Source of the DNA: JAJFUI01 sp963754135
GTDB lineage: Bacteria > Planctomycetota > Planctomycetia > Pirellulales > Thermoguttaceae
Direction of reading: 5' to 3'
Assembly (NCBI GenBank): GCA_963754135.1
Contig: CAVWEY010000003.1
Span: 310,001-374,000, forward strand
DNA length: 64,000 bases
Shown here: positions 39,532 through 48,262 of the stretch, piece after piece
Position numbering within the stretch: position 1 is the stretch's first letter
Layout of the letters: every line of letters begins with the position of its first letter
Made by a program: the position numbers and the translations under genes
The notes under the pieces: generated by a model
Told to the model about the DNA's origin: nothing
The model's input: only the letters and a program-made list of their open reading frames with translations
Databases searched by the model: none

Positions 39532-41184
39532 ATGCAATTCTGCTTTACTCCTGCCGCCCAGCGCGCATTGGCCTATGGGTCCGGCTGGTCCTGTCGCGCC
39601 GGCCATGACGAGTTGGAGGCAAAGGCACTCTTGCTGGGCCTGCTCTGCGAGCCGGAGTGCCGTGCGGCAGTAATGCTGGCACGTGTGGCGGTAGATGCGC
39701 CGTTGGTCCGCCGGCAATGGCCCGGCTTGTCATGTGATGCCCCCCCGCACGAGGGCCTTCCGCCTCCCAAGCCGCTTTCCTCCGACGTCGAATTATCACT
39801 GCGATTGGCCTCGGATCGGCTGCAAGGGCTGCCCCAGCCTTTGGAGTTGGCCACCGAACACGTCCTCTTGGGCTTGGCGGCGGCGGACCATGAGGTGGCC
39901 GTTTGGCTCCGGCAGCGAGGAATGGACCCTGATCGGCTCGAGGCGGAAATCCGTGAGTTGTATGGATGCCAGGTAGAAGGTGGCAACGACAATAGCAACA
40001 GCCGGGGGCTAACAGCCCCCGGAGAAGAACCTGAAGATTCAGCCGCATTCCAGCGGCTGTTAGCCCTCGACTATTCTCCCCGGTCAACTGCCATCCTCCG
40101 CGTCGTAGACGCCGCCGCCAACCGTGCCCGCGAAGGGCTGCGGGTGGTCGAGGACCACGTGCGGCTAGTGCTCGACGACCGCCACTTGACCGGCTTGTGC
40201 AAGCAATTGCGTCACGACTTGGCTGACGCCTTGGCCGGTGTTTCCCTGGACTACCGTTTGGCGGCGCGGGAGACGCAAGCCGACGTGGGCACCAGTTTGA
40301 CCACGCCCTCCGAACGCCGCCGCGTCAGTCTGACCAGCGTTCTGGCGGCCGACTTTGCCCGCTTGCAGGAGTCGCTCCGCAGCCTGGAGGAGTACGGCAA
40401 GCTAATCGACCCCGAACGTGGTAGTTGGGGTGGCGGTTGCACTGCCACCGCAGGGGCGGCAGTGCAACTGCCACCCCAACTAAGCGACCGTTTCAAGCAA
40501 TTGCGCTATCGCGCCTACACGCTGCAACGGGCCGTAGATATCACCCGTCACAGCATCCAACGGCTGGCCGCAGCCAGACTGTGCGTCTTGCTCGACGGCC
40601 GGCAGTCGCCCGACGAGTTCCAGCGGCTTGCGCGGTCCTTGGTCGACGCCGGGGTTCACATGATCCAACTCCGCGACAAGCAGCTTAGCGACCGTGAGGT
40701 GCTCGCCCGCGCCAGACTGCTGCGGGCCGCGACTCGCGCAGCGGGGACGCTGTGCATCATCAACGACCGGCCCGATCTGGCGGCCTTGAGCGCGGCCGAC
40801 GGCGTTCACGTCGGCCAGTTCGACGCCGCGGTAAAGGACGCCCGCCGGATCGTCGGGCCGGAGGCGCTGGTGGGCGTATCGACGCACAACATCGAGCAGG
40901 CCCGGCAAGCGGTCCTCGATGGGGCCAACTACATCGGCGTGGGACCCACGTTTCCCTCGGACACCAAGGCGTTCGAGCAATTCCCCGGCGTCGAGTTGCT
41001 GCGGGCCGTGGCGGCGGAGATCCGGCTCCCCGCCTTTGCCATCGGCGGCATCTCGCGGGAGAACCTGGCCGAAGTGCTGGCCGCCGGTTTCACCCGCGTC
41101 GCCGTCAGCTCGGCCGTCACCTCGGCCGACGATCCGGCCCAGGCAGCAAGGGAACTGCTGGCGGCAATGACGGGTGAGAATTGA
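39532..41184 (+). CDS. Thiamine-phosphate synthase fused to an N-terminal Clp-N-like domain
   Basis: 550 residues from ATG 39532. Residues 1-150 resemble a Clp-N double repeat (ELEAKALLLGLLCEPECRAA; LELATEHVLLGLAAADHEVA). Residues about 180-330 are a helical domain found before ThiE in planctomycetes (ILRVVDAAANRAREGLRVVE). The last 210 are ThiE: VDAGVHMIQLRDKQLSDREV, TLCIINDRPDLAALSAADGV, VGQFDAAVKDARRIVGPEAL, NYIGVGPTFPSDTKA. ThiE couples HMP-PP and THZ-P into thiamine phosphate. Two palindromic elements, 40001-40080 and 40421-40482, are translated in frame at linker positions. No riboswitch was seen upstream. Confidence 0.88.
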   Translation: MQFCFTPAAQRALAYGSGWSCRAGHDELEAKALLLGLLCEPECRAAVMLARVAVDAPLVRRQWPGLSCDAPPHEGLPPPKPLSSDVELSLRLASDRLQGLPQPLELATEHVLLGLAAADHEVAVWLRQRGMDPDRLEAEIRELYGCQVEGGNDNSNSRGLTAPGEEPEDSAAFQRLLALDYSPRSTAILRVVDAAANRAREGLRVVEDHVRLVLDDRHLTGLCKQLRHDLADALAGVSLDYRLAARETQADVGTSLTTPSERRRVSLTSVLAADFARLQESLRSLEEYGKLIDPERGSWGGGCTATAGAAVQLPPQLSDRFKQLRYRAYTLQRAVDITRHSIQRLAAARLCVLLDGRQSPDEFQRLARSLVDAGVHMIQLRDKQLSDREVLARARLLRAATRAAGTLCIINDRPDLAALSAADGVHVGQFDAAVKDARRIVGPEALVGVSTHNIEQARQAVLDGANYIGVGPTFPSDTKAFEQFPGVELLRAVAAEIRLPAFAIGGISRENLAEVLAAGFTRVAVSSAVTSADDPAQAARELLAAMTGEN

Positions 41185-42032
41185 TGGCTTGGCAACACGT
41201 TTTTCGAGTTGGTCAACACGTCGCGTTTCGGCCAATTTCAGACTCCAGGTGGGGGGAAGCGGTCAGGTTTCAGGATGTAGGACGGATTTCCTAATCCGTC
41301 CAGTGTTCGGGGACCGATCAGGGAATCCGTCCTACCGTGCTACGGGCGTTTTTCCGGTCATGTTTCGCACCGCCTCTTTCACAAAACATTGTCGGGGGGT
41401 AAGGTTCCGACGATCTGAAACGCTTGCACGACAATTGGTTACGACGCCCATTTTTCCATCGCATGGAGTGACCTATTAGGGGGGATTGTGCGAAACTCCC
41501 TCTTTTGGTGCGTCCAATCCTCTCAAACCACCTCTTTTGGTGCATTCAATCCTTTCGGTGCCGCCGACTGCTGAAGACTGACTGCCGACCACTGAAAACT
41601 GACCGCCCGGCTGCTGAAAGCTGACCGCTTCTTCGGCCTCGCTATCATGCGCTCTTGGCCGGGGGGTTTTCAAGATCAAGAATTGCGCCAAATGGAAGGC
41701 GGAAGGCGGAAGGCAGAAGGATAAACCGCTCGCGCCCTATTGCCGGCTGCTCCCTAATGCCAGGCGTCCGGGAGAATCGCCCCATCGGATCGCCTGGGCT
41801 GCTTGACGCCCCGAGACGCGGGGGGTACGATGGCGGGCGCGGCGACTGGCGGTCGGAAAAGGTTGCGACCCGTTTCCGTTGCCCGGCGTGTGGAAGGGGT
41901 TATCGGCCGGCTCCCTCGGACGACGACAATTCAGCCGAACACGGGCACCAAACGCGGAATTGGTCATTAGCCTCGGCCTCGGGGCAACGTTTCGCTCGCC
42001 GGATCGTTGAGCGCCTCGCAAGGGGATAAGAA
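41185..42032. other. Gene-free gap with repeats
   Basis: No convincing gene. It contains a palindromic element (41278-41335), two short direct repeats with CCTCTTTTGGTGC near 41490-41560, and low-complexity runs of the GACTGCCGACCACTGAAAAC type near 41570-41635 and GGAAGGCGGAAGGC near 41697. Composition drops in GC toward 42 kb. Confidence 0.7.
41278..41335. repeat. Palindromic element, second copy of the 4694 family
   Basis: Arms with GTAGGACGGATTTCCTAATC pair with a diverged right arm (three or so mismatches). It follows the ThiE-type gene and could terminate its transcript. Confidence 0.85.
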
Positions 42033-43607
42033 ATGCCTGAGAAAAAACGGCTAGATGAGGTTTTCAAGACGGTGGGCTTGCCTCCGTACACATACGTTAA
42101 GCCTGCCTATTACGGTGAAGTGCGAGGGGACATCTCGCAGCCCGGAAAACATCTGCTGATCGAGGGCCCCTCGGGCATCGGCAAGACATGTGTGGCCTTC
42201 AAGGTGTTTGAGGAACTCGGATGGAAGAAAGACGAGGACTTCACGTATATTAGTTGCCGCGACAACGACTCGTCGCTCCGGATTGGAGAGTTCTTTGACG
42301 TCGCCGCGACGGGCGATGTCCCACGTCCTCCGGTTGTCGTGATTGATGACTTCCACCTGCTCGCCGGTTCGAGGCGCGCTGAGATCGGGTCTTCGTTGAA
42401 GCGAATGAGTGACCGCGCTTTCGAGCGCGCCGCGCCGCCCAAGGCAATTCTGATCGGAATTCCAACCACCGGGGTATCGCTGCTTTCAGAAGCCTACGAT
42501 CTGGGCCCTCGACTCGGCACCTACGTGCTATCCCGAGCTTCGGACGCCGACATAGATCGACTGGTCAGCGAGGGGGAGATTGCACTCAATGTTCTATTCG
42601 AGGACAGGGACATCCTGTTGGCGGAGAGTGCGGGCAACTTCTGGCTTGCCCAGTACGTCTGTAGCAAGGTTTGTGCGGCTCAGGAGGTCTTTGAAGCACA
42701 GGACGACACGAAGATACTTACATTCGATCTGCTTGGGATTCGCCAACGCCTGATGACTGAACTTACGCAACGCTACTTGCCTACCGCGAAGACTTTTGCG
42801 AAAGGCAAGAAGTGGCGGCCGGGTGGAAACAAGCCGTACCTGGAAATCCTCCTGGCTCTCTGCAAGATTCCTGAGTCCGTTATAACCTTTGACAAGCTGC
42901 TGAACGTGGTACCGGAGCGTCGGCGGCCAGGGATCAAAGCCGTCCGCCCTCGGATTGCGGAGGTCATTCACGACCATACGAAGACAAGCGACCTGCGAAA
43001 GCAGGTCGCGTTTGATCCTGACGCAGGGTTTTCGATCGAGGATCCTTTATTCAGGTACTTCCTCACGAACCTTGACTACAGGCGTCTTTTTCAGGAGCTG
43101 GGGATAGAAGACGAGACAGTCGAGAAGGGTCGACTCTACTCATACGACATTGGATTCTCTTTCTCTGGCGAAGCCAGGCGAATTGTCGAGGCAGTGAACG
43201 CAGAAATGAAAAGCGAAGACGTAATTACGTTCTACGACTATGATCAGCAGGCGTTCCTGTTGGCTCTCGATCTCGAGGCGACGCTCGGCCGGATTTATGC
43301 GGAGTCCTGTCGGTATTATCTCGTGTTTCTCGACGGCCACTACCGGCAAAAAGTATGGACGAAGTACGAGAAGGACATTATGACTCGCTCTGGGCGTAAG
43401 GAGCATATCATCCCTGTCCTTCTTGATGACGACGGCGCGAAGGGCGCAGTGGGAATTCCCGCAACAACCGGCCGGATAGATCTTCGCGACATATGGGCGG
43501 AATTGACAAGGACCGGCGCCGTAACAAAGGGCTCTATTAATGCTCTCAGGAACCGGTGTGTGCTTCCAATTCTGGAAAAACTTGACGCTCTGAGCTCAAC
43601 GGTGTAG
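42033..43607 (+). CDS. P-loop (STAND-like) ATPase with C-terminal TIR domain
   Basis: 524 residues, no frame break. Walker A is G45-T52 (GPSGIGKT), Walker B is at 101-107 (VVVIDDFH). A helical region follows with a possible winged helix (residues 230-350). From about residue 369 a TIR domain begins: YSYDIGFSFSGEARRIVEAV, then YDYDQQAFLLALDLEATLGR, YYLVFLDGHYRQKVWTKYEK and HIIPVLLDDD. E446 in WTKYEKD is placed as the catalytic glutamate of NAD-degrading TIRs. The predicted role is a sensor ATPase whose TIR depletes NAD on infection. The composition is AT-richer than flanking genes, which suggests transfer. Confidence 0.85.
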   Translation: MPEKKRLDEVFKTVGLPPYTYVKPAYYGEVRGDISQPGKHLLIEGPSGIGKTCVAFKVFEELGWKKDEDFTYISCRDNDSSLRIGEFFDVAATGDVPRPPVVVIDDFHLLAGSRRAEIGSSLKRMSDRAFERAAPPKAILIGIPTTGVSLLSEAYDLGPRLGTYVLSRASDADIDRLVSEGEIALNVLFEDRDILLAESAGNFWLAQYVCSKVCAAQEVFEAQDDTKILTFDLLGIRQRLMTELTQRYLPTAKTFAKGKKWRPGGNKPYLEILLALCKIPESVITFDKLLNVVPERRRPGIKAVRPRIAEVIHDHTKTSDLRKQVAFDPDAGFSIEDPLFRYFLTNLDYRRLFQELGIEDETVEKGRLYSYDIGFSFSGEARRIVEAVNAEMKSEDVITFYDYDQQAFLLALDLEATLGRIYAESCRYYLVFLDGHYRQKVWTKYEKDIMTRSGRKEHIIPVLLDDDGAKGAVGIPATTGRIDLRDIWAELTRTGAVTKGSINALRNRCVLPILEKLDALSSTV

Positions 43608-43683
43608 TCTGCTCGTTTACCGGCGGGTAACCGGGGGCGCGACTTGCGTGCTCGGCGGACGCTGGTAGTCCCGGAATTGTGAG

Positions 43684-43745
43684 AGGAAAGGGGCGGGAGT
43701 CTTTATGCCTTCCTATTTTTTCAAGGGACTCCCGACCCCTTTACC
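43684..43745. repeat. Inverted repeat between the TIR and AlbA_2 genes
   Basis: AAAGGGGCGGGAGTC pairs with GGGACTCCCGACCCCTTTAC across a short AT-rich loop. It resembles the AGTCCC-bearing elements in the Nudix gene. It could terminate the TIR gene. Confidence 0.75.
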
Positions 43746-43781
43746 GTTACCTCCTTTGATGAGCAACTTGGGCCGTTATCG

Positions 43782-44713
43782 ATGAAAACGCACGTACAGA
43801 GGGCGCTGGCTGCCAAGCGTGAGTCGAAGTACGTCGACTTCAAGGGCAGTCTTGACTTTGCCGAACCGCACGCGTGGTGTGAAATAATCAAGGACATGAT
43901 CGCGATGGCGAACTCGGGCGGCGGTGTTCTGGTGATCGGCCTGGACGACAAAGGCTCTCCAACAGGATTTGATCCAACGCCAGGTACTCAAACTCGATGG
44001 AGCCGTCGTGATTGATCAAATCGAGAAGTACACGGGTGAGCACTTCGATGATTTCAGCATTTCGGAAGAAAGCAAGGCAGGCAACCGCCTCGCCGTGATC
44101 CTCGTCGAGGCAGTCTCTATTCCTATCGTGTTCACAAAGCCTGGAACTTACGCGGTGAGCGATAAGAAGCAGAAAACAGCGTTCTCAGCCGGCACCGTTT
44201 ACTTTCGACACGGGGCGAAGAGCGAGCCGGGCGATACGAGCGACATTCGGAGGGTACTTGAGCGGCAGGTTGAGTCCATCAGGCAGTCATGGCTCAAGAG
44301 CATACGAAAAGTCGTCAAGGCTCCCCCGGGGAGCCAAGTCTATACATTCCCCTCCGGTGTTGAGGTGCGCGAATCGGCTTCTTCGGATGCGCGGGCCATC
44401 CGAATTGTGGACGATCCCGATGCCCCAGCGTATCGGAAGCTCGACTACGATCTCACGCATCCATTTCGCCAGAAGGAAGCGGTAGCAGAAATCAACCGGG
44501 GCCTACCAGGCAAGAAGAAGATCAACTCCTTCGATATCCAATGCATCAACCGTGTGTATCAGGTGTCGGAGAAGGACAATTTTTGTCACTGTCCCAGGTA
44601 CTCGTCTCCCCAGGTACTCGCGAGAGTACGTCGGTTGGGTGATCAGTCAGTATCAACAGGACAACGAGTTCTTTCAAAAGACCAGGGAAACAGACCACAA
44701 GCGAAGGCATTGA
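43782..44713 (+). CDS. Schlafen AlbA_2-domain protein, two frame breaks
   Basis: About 310 residues when joined. The N-terminus RESKYVDFKGSLDFAEPHAW and IKDMIAMANSGGGVLVIGLD is the AlbA_2 (Schlafen-like) signature. The C-terminal part is helical and ends YSREYVGWVISQYQQDNEFF. The frame breaks at 43983 (PTP then VLKLDG) and at about 44614 (SSPQ then YSREYV). In both places the extra base lies in the ten-mer CCAGGTACTC. AlbA_2 proteins bind nucleic acids and recur in defence loci. The gene sits 175 bp behind the TIR ATPase. Confidence 0.78.
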
Positions 44714-45531
44714 TGGTTTTGTGGTTTTGTGTGGTTTTGGGGTCAGATCGCCATTAATCATTGGGGAAACCTACCACACGTGACTAACGGTGGTATGGCC
44801 CCAAGTTTTGCCAATGAGCGTTCGTGCCCTCTGCCGGGCGGGAGGATGGCGGGGCGGGGAACGGGGGCGGGCGCCAGCGGCGGCGGGCAGCCTGTTGGAA
44901 AACGGGCAGGCACCGCACGACCGCCATTCTTCGCGGGTTCTCGCCGGGCGGTTCGGAGCCAGTCCCCTTTTTTTCCGGCGTGGTTCCTGCAATCAGCGGA
45001 GATTAGCGGCGATTAGTGTTCCGGTTTCGTGACCGGGCGGGGGGAACACTAATCACCGCTGATTCACGCTAATGGACGAGAGGAGTTGGAGAACACGGGG
45101 ATAGGGTTGGTCCGCCTTTCGTGGTTGATGCGAGCAGCGTTCTCATCCCGAAGGGATTGCATAAGTCAGCCCAGGGTTGCCGCTCCGAGCGGCTACCCTG
45201 GGAAAGGGGCCGGCGTCTATCCATTTAACCCTGAAAGGGTTGCGTAGGCGTGGGGGACGCCGCACTACGAAACCCCTTCGGGGTATTATCGTCCCGCCTT
45301 GCATTTCTCCCAGGGTAGCCGCTCGGAGCGGCAACCCTGGGCTGTCCTATCACAAGCCCTTCGGGCTATTCTGGCCGGCCCAATTCCTTGCGCACCAACA
45401 CGAGCGGATCCCGAGCGCACGGCGGTTGAAAGGCGGCGGCGGGTCAGGTAGACTCGGGTGTAATACGTGATCCGGGGTTGGCAGCGGAGGGATGGAAGGC
45501 GGCATTTGGCCGACAACGAAAGGACTTGCAC
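44714..45531. other. Gene-free, repeat-rich gap
   Basis: No gene recognised. It contains fragments of the GGGGTCAGATCGCCATTAAT type near 44740, an inverted repeat around 44995-45075 (AGCGGCGATTAGTGTTCC and its partner), and the large inverted repeat at 45167-45344. The Nudix gene follows at 45532. Confidence 0.7.
45167..45344. repeat. Inverted repeat with 37-bp perfect arms
   Basis: The arms at 45167-45203 and 45308-45344 are exact reverse complements (core GGGTTGCCGCTCCGAGCGGC). The 104-bp centre holds further small palindromes (ACCCTGAAAGGGT; ACCCCTTCGGGGT). The symmetry suggests a mini-element or a recombination product. Confidence 0.88.
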
Positions 45532-46341
45532 GTGGCTGAGGAGCAGATCGAGCGGGTGTTGGTGGTGCCGGCGGAGTTGTTCCGCCGGTTGGGATATTTT
45601 CAGGGGTTTTGCGGCAGCGTCGAGCGATATCTCGACGAGTTGCTGCGGCCGGAGAACACCAGCTACCGGCCGCGGGACCAGGTGGAAAAGGACCCCGGCT
45701 TCAAGCAACTGATCCCGTATATGATTTTCCGGCACGTGGAGCGGCCGGAAAGGGTGCCAGGCACCGTTTGCCTGGAAGGCCCAGAGGGTGCTCCGCACAA
45801 ACGGAGCCTGGCACCTTTTCCGGCCGCCGGAACGAGCGTCTTTCAGTACACCCGCGGCGCCGGCATGGGCGAGGGGCGGCTGCACCGCAAGCGGAGCGTC
45901 GGCATTGGCGGACATATCTCGGCCATCGACGCCGAAAAAAAGGGGACAGTCCCCAACAAAGCCCTGGGGGGGCAGTCCCCTTTTTTTGCAGGAGCGGGCA
46001 CAGTCCCCGTCCACACCCCAGGGGGTCAGTCCCCTTTTCTGGAAGGGCACGCCGCCGGCAATCCCTACGAGGAGGGAATGCGGCGGGAGTTGGACGAGGA
46101 GGTCGCCGTCGAATCACGCTACACCACCCGCTGCGTCGGGTTGATCAACGACGATCAGACGGAGGTTGGCAGCGTCCATCTCGGGGTGGTTCATCTGTTC
46201 GACCTCGAGCGGCCGGCCGTGCGTCCGCGGGAGCCGGAGATCATCGAGTGCGGCTTCCGGCCCGTCGAGGCCATCCTGGCGGACATGAGCGGGTTCGAGA
46301 CCTGGTCGCAGATTTGCATGAAGGCGCTGTTTGGGAAATAG
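45532..46341 (+). CDS. Nudix hydrolase-like protein carrying in-frame repeat insertions
   Basis: 269 residues from GTG 45532 (GAAAGGA site); a TTG at 45478 is in frame but weaker. The Nudix box reads NPYEEGMRRELDEEVAV (E-x-x-x-R-E-L-x-E-E), preceded by SVGIGGHISAIDAE. Nudix enzymes hydrolyse nucleoside diphosphates linked to another group. The protein is interrupted by repeat-coded peptides from 45744-45824 (VPGTVCLEGPEGAPHK) and 45935-46050 (KKGTVPNKALGGQSPFFAG and GTVPVHTPGGQSPF). The second lies between the GGHI strand and the Nudix box, so activity may be affected. The C-terminus is HLFDLERPAVRPREPEIIEC. Confidence 0.78.
   Translation: MAEEQIERVLVVPAELFRRLGYFQGFCGSVERYLDELLRPENTSYRPRDQVEKDPGFKQLIPYMIFRHVERPERVPGTVCLEGPEGAPHKRSLAPFPAAGTSVFQYTRGAGMGEGRLHRKRSVGIGGHISAIDAEKKGTVPNKALGGQSPFFAGAGTVPVHTPGGQSPFLEGHAAGNPYEEGMRRELDEEVAVESRYTTRCVGLINDDQTEVGSVHLGVVHLFDLERPAVRPREPEIIECGFRPVEAILADMSGFETWSQICMKALFGK
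45744..45824. repeat. Palindromic element inside the Nudix gene
   Basis: CCGGAAAGGGTGCCAGGC pairs with GCCTGGCACCTTTTCCGG around an unrelated loop. The element is translated and keeps the frame. Confidence 0.9.
45935..46050. repeat. Double AGTCCCC-type element inside the Nudix gene
   Basis: AAAAAAGGGGACAGTCCCC pairs with GGGGCAGTCCCCTTTTTTT, and a second, related unit (GGGCACAGTCCCC with GGGGTCAGTCCCCTTTTC) follows at once. Both are translated without shifting the frame. Confidence 0.9.
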
Positions 46342-46354
46342 TGAGGGGCGGGGG

Positions 46355-46432
46355 GTAGGTCCCGCCTGCCGGGCGGGACTTGGCTCGCGTCGAGAGGAAT
46401 TGCCCATGTCCCGCCCGGCAGGCGGGACCTAC
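46355..46432. repeat. Palindromic element with 24-bp arms
   Basis: GTAGGTCCCGCCTGCCGGGC at 46355 pairs exactly with the right arm ending at 46432. It lies between the Nudix gene and the iron-sulfur gene. Confidence 0.9.
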
Positions 46433-46467
46433 TTGGCGGCCGGCCGTTGTCGGGGTACTATTAGGTT

Positions 46468-46799
46468 ATGGCAATCACATTGACCGATACGGCGGCGGGG
46501 GAGATCAAGCGGTACATGGAGGAGCAGAAGGTCGAGGCGGGATCGGTGCTGCGGGTGGGCGTGGCCGGCGGGGGCTGTTCCGGCCTCCAGTACACCCTCG
46601 GCTTCGAGACCGGCTTCGACTCCACCATCGACGCGAGCTACCCGCAACACGGCGTGACGCTGGTGGCCGCGAAGAAAATGGCGCTGCACCTGGACGGGAC
46701 GACCATTGACTTCCGCGAGGGGCCGATGGGCGCGGGTTCTCGATCGAGAATCCCAATGCGCCCCGCGGCGGCGGCTGTCCCGGCTGCGGACACCACTAA
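46468..46799 (+). CDS. IscA/ErpA-type iron-sulfur cluster carrier, one frame break
   Basis: About 110 residues when repaired. GVAGGGCSGLQYTLGFETGF holds the first conserved cysteine. After a break at about 46733 the frame gives FSIENPNAPRGGGCPGCGHH with the C-x-x-C pair, ending at 46799. The unrepaired frame instead runs into repeat DNA and stops at 46869. A-type carriers pass Fe-S clusters to apoproteins. Acylphosphatase follows after 88 bp. Confidence 0.88.
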
Positions 46800-46887
46800 G
46801 AGCTTCGAGCGACCAGCTTTCAGCTATCAGCTTCCGAAAGTCCGTCGAAAGCTGAAAGCTGACCGCTGAAAGCTGAGAGCCAGGAGA

Positions 46888-47166
46888 ATGAGCGACCGGC
46901 AGCAGCGCGAGGTTTATTACCTGGGCAGCGTCCAGGGGGTCGGATTCCGGTACACGGCCCGGTCGCTGGCCGTCCGGTTCGACGTGACCGGCTTTGTGCG
47001 GAATCTGCCCGACGGGCGGGTACACCTGGTCGTCGAGGGGGCCGCGGACGAGGTGGGTGAGTTCCTCAGCGCCGTCAAGGCGGAGATGGGGCATTACATC
47101 GGTCAGACGCGGGAGACGGTGCTGCCCCACAGCGGGCGGTTCCATTCGTTCGAGATTCGGCACTGA
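46888..47166 (+). CDS. acyP: Acylphosphatase
   Basis: 92 residues, the usual size. The signature YYLGSVQGVGFRYTARSLAV contains the phosphate-binding loop and catalytic arginine; VTGFVRNLPDGRVHLVVEG carries the catalytic asparagine. It hydrolyses acyl phosphates. Upstream, 46800-46885 is a low-complexity repeat (AGCTGAAAGCTGACCGCTGA). Confidence 0.95.
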   Translation: MSDRQQREVYYLGSVQGVGFRYTARSLAVRFDVTGFVRNLPDGRVHLVVEGAADEVGEFLSAVKAEMGHYIGQTRETVLPHSGRFHSFEIRH

Positions 47167-47183
47167 AACAAAGGGTCACAAGC

Positions 47184-48129
47184 GTGGACGCGAGTCACTT
47201 GGCGTTGTTTGGCGTGTCGTCGACCTGGTTGCGGCCGCTATGGATGGTCGGCCTTGGGTTCTTGGCCGGCGCGGCGGCGCTCGGGCTGATTGGCCTGGCA
47301 CTGCGCACCGATCGTGCCGAAGGTGGCCGCCATCGCCCGCGTCACCGCCAAGGAGGCCATGTCGCAGCCCTTGTTCTACGTGCTGATGACGTTGGGCGTC
47401 TGCGGCCTGGTCCTCTTCCCGTTCATCCCCTATCACACCCTGGGCGAAGACATCAAGATGGTCAAGGACGAGGGCCTGACGTTGATCATGGTCCTGTCGA
47501 TCATCCTGGCGCTGTGGACGGCCAGCGTGTCGATCGCCGACGAGATCGAGGGGCGCACCGCGCTGACGTTGCTCTCGAAGCCGGTCGGCCGGCGGGAGTT
47601 CATCCTCGGCAAGTTCCTGGGCGTGCTGGTTCCGGTGGCGGTCATGTTCCTCGTGTTGGGGGCGATCTTCCTGGCCAGCGTGTCCTACAAGGTCGTGTAT
47701 GACGCGCGGGAGACCGGCCAGGCCGAGCCGGGACTGGAAATGTGCAAGGCGGAGATGCTCCAGATTGTGCCGGGCCTGGTCCTCTCGTTTATGGAGGCCG
47801 TGGTGTTGGCGGCCATCAGCGTGGCCATCTCCACCCGCCTGCCGATGTTGGCCAACCTGGTGATCTGCGGGGCGATTTATGTCCTGGGCAACCTCGTGCC
47901 GAGCCTGGCCCAAAGCGCCGTCGGGCAGATCGAATTCGTCCACTTCGTGGCCAACTTGCTGGCCGCGGTCATCCCCTTGCTGGAGTACTTCAACATCTCC
48001 GCCGCCATCTCCACCGGCCAGGTTGTGCCTTGGTCCTACGTGGCCGCGGACGGGCTATACTGCCTGCTGCTCTGTTCCGTGGCCATGCTCCTGGCGCTGT
48101 TGCTGTTCGAAGACCGGGACCTGGCGTGA
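47184..48129 (+). CDS. ABC-2-type transporter permease, one frame break
   Basis: About 315 residues from GTG 47184. The N-terminal membrane segment (WMVGLGFLAGAAALGLIGL) is followed by a break at about 47310 and then IARVTAKEAMSQPLFYVLM. The motif DEIEGRTALTLLSKPVGRRE is typical of ABC-2 permeases. Six membrane segments are visible in all. No ATPase gene is next to it in the window, so the partner must be elsewhere. The substrate is unknown. Confidence 0.82.
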
Positions 48130-48157
48130 TGGCCGCTTCCGCTCCGACTTCTTCGTT

Positions 48158-48236
48158 GGGTGGCACGCCCTGAGCAGCGAAGGGCGTGGTGGACGGCCGG
48201 ATCACGCCCTTCGCTGCGCTCAGAGCGTGCCACCCT
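48158..48236. repeat. Palindromic element between convergent genes
   Basis: GGGTGGCACGCCCTGAGCAG at 48158 pairs with CTGCGCTCAGAGCGTGCCACCC (right arm ending 48236). The family is shared with the palindromes at 7.5-7.7 kb. It may terminate both the permease gene and the NYN gene. Confidence 0.88.
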
Positions 48237-48262
48237 CCGTTTGCACAGGCTGGAAGCCCGTG

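Noticed and set aside
41490..41560. Possible CRISPR-like direct repeats (two units with CCTCTTTTGGTGC)
   Set aside because: Only two imperfect units, no regular spacers and no cas genes nearby.
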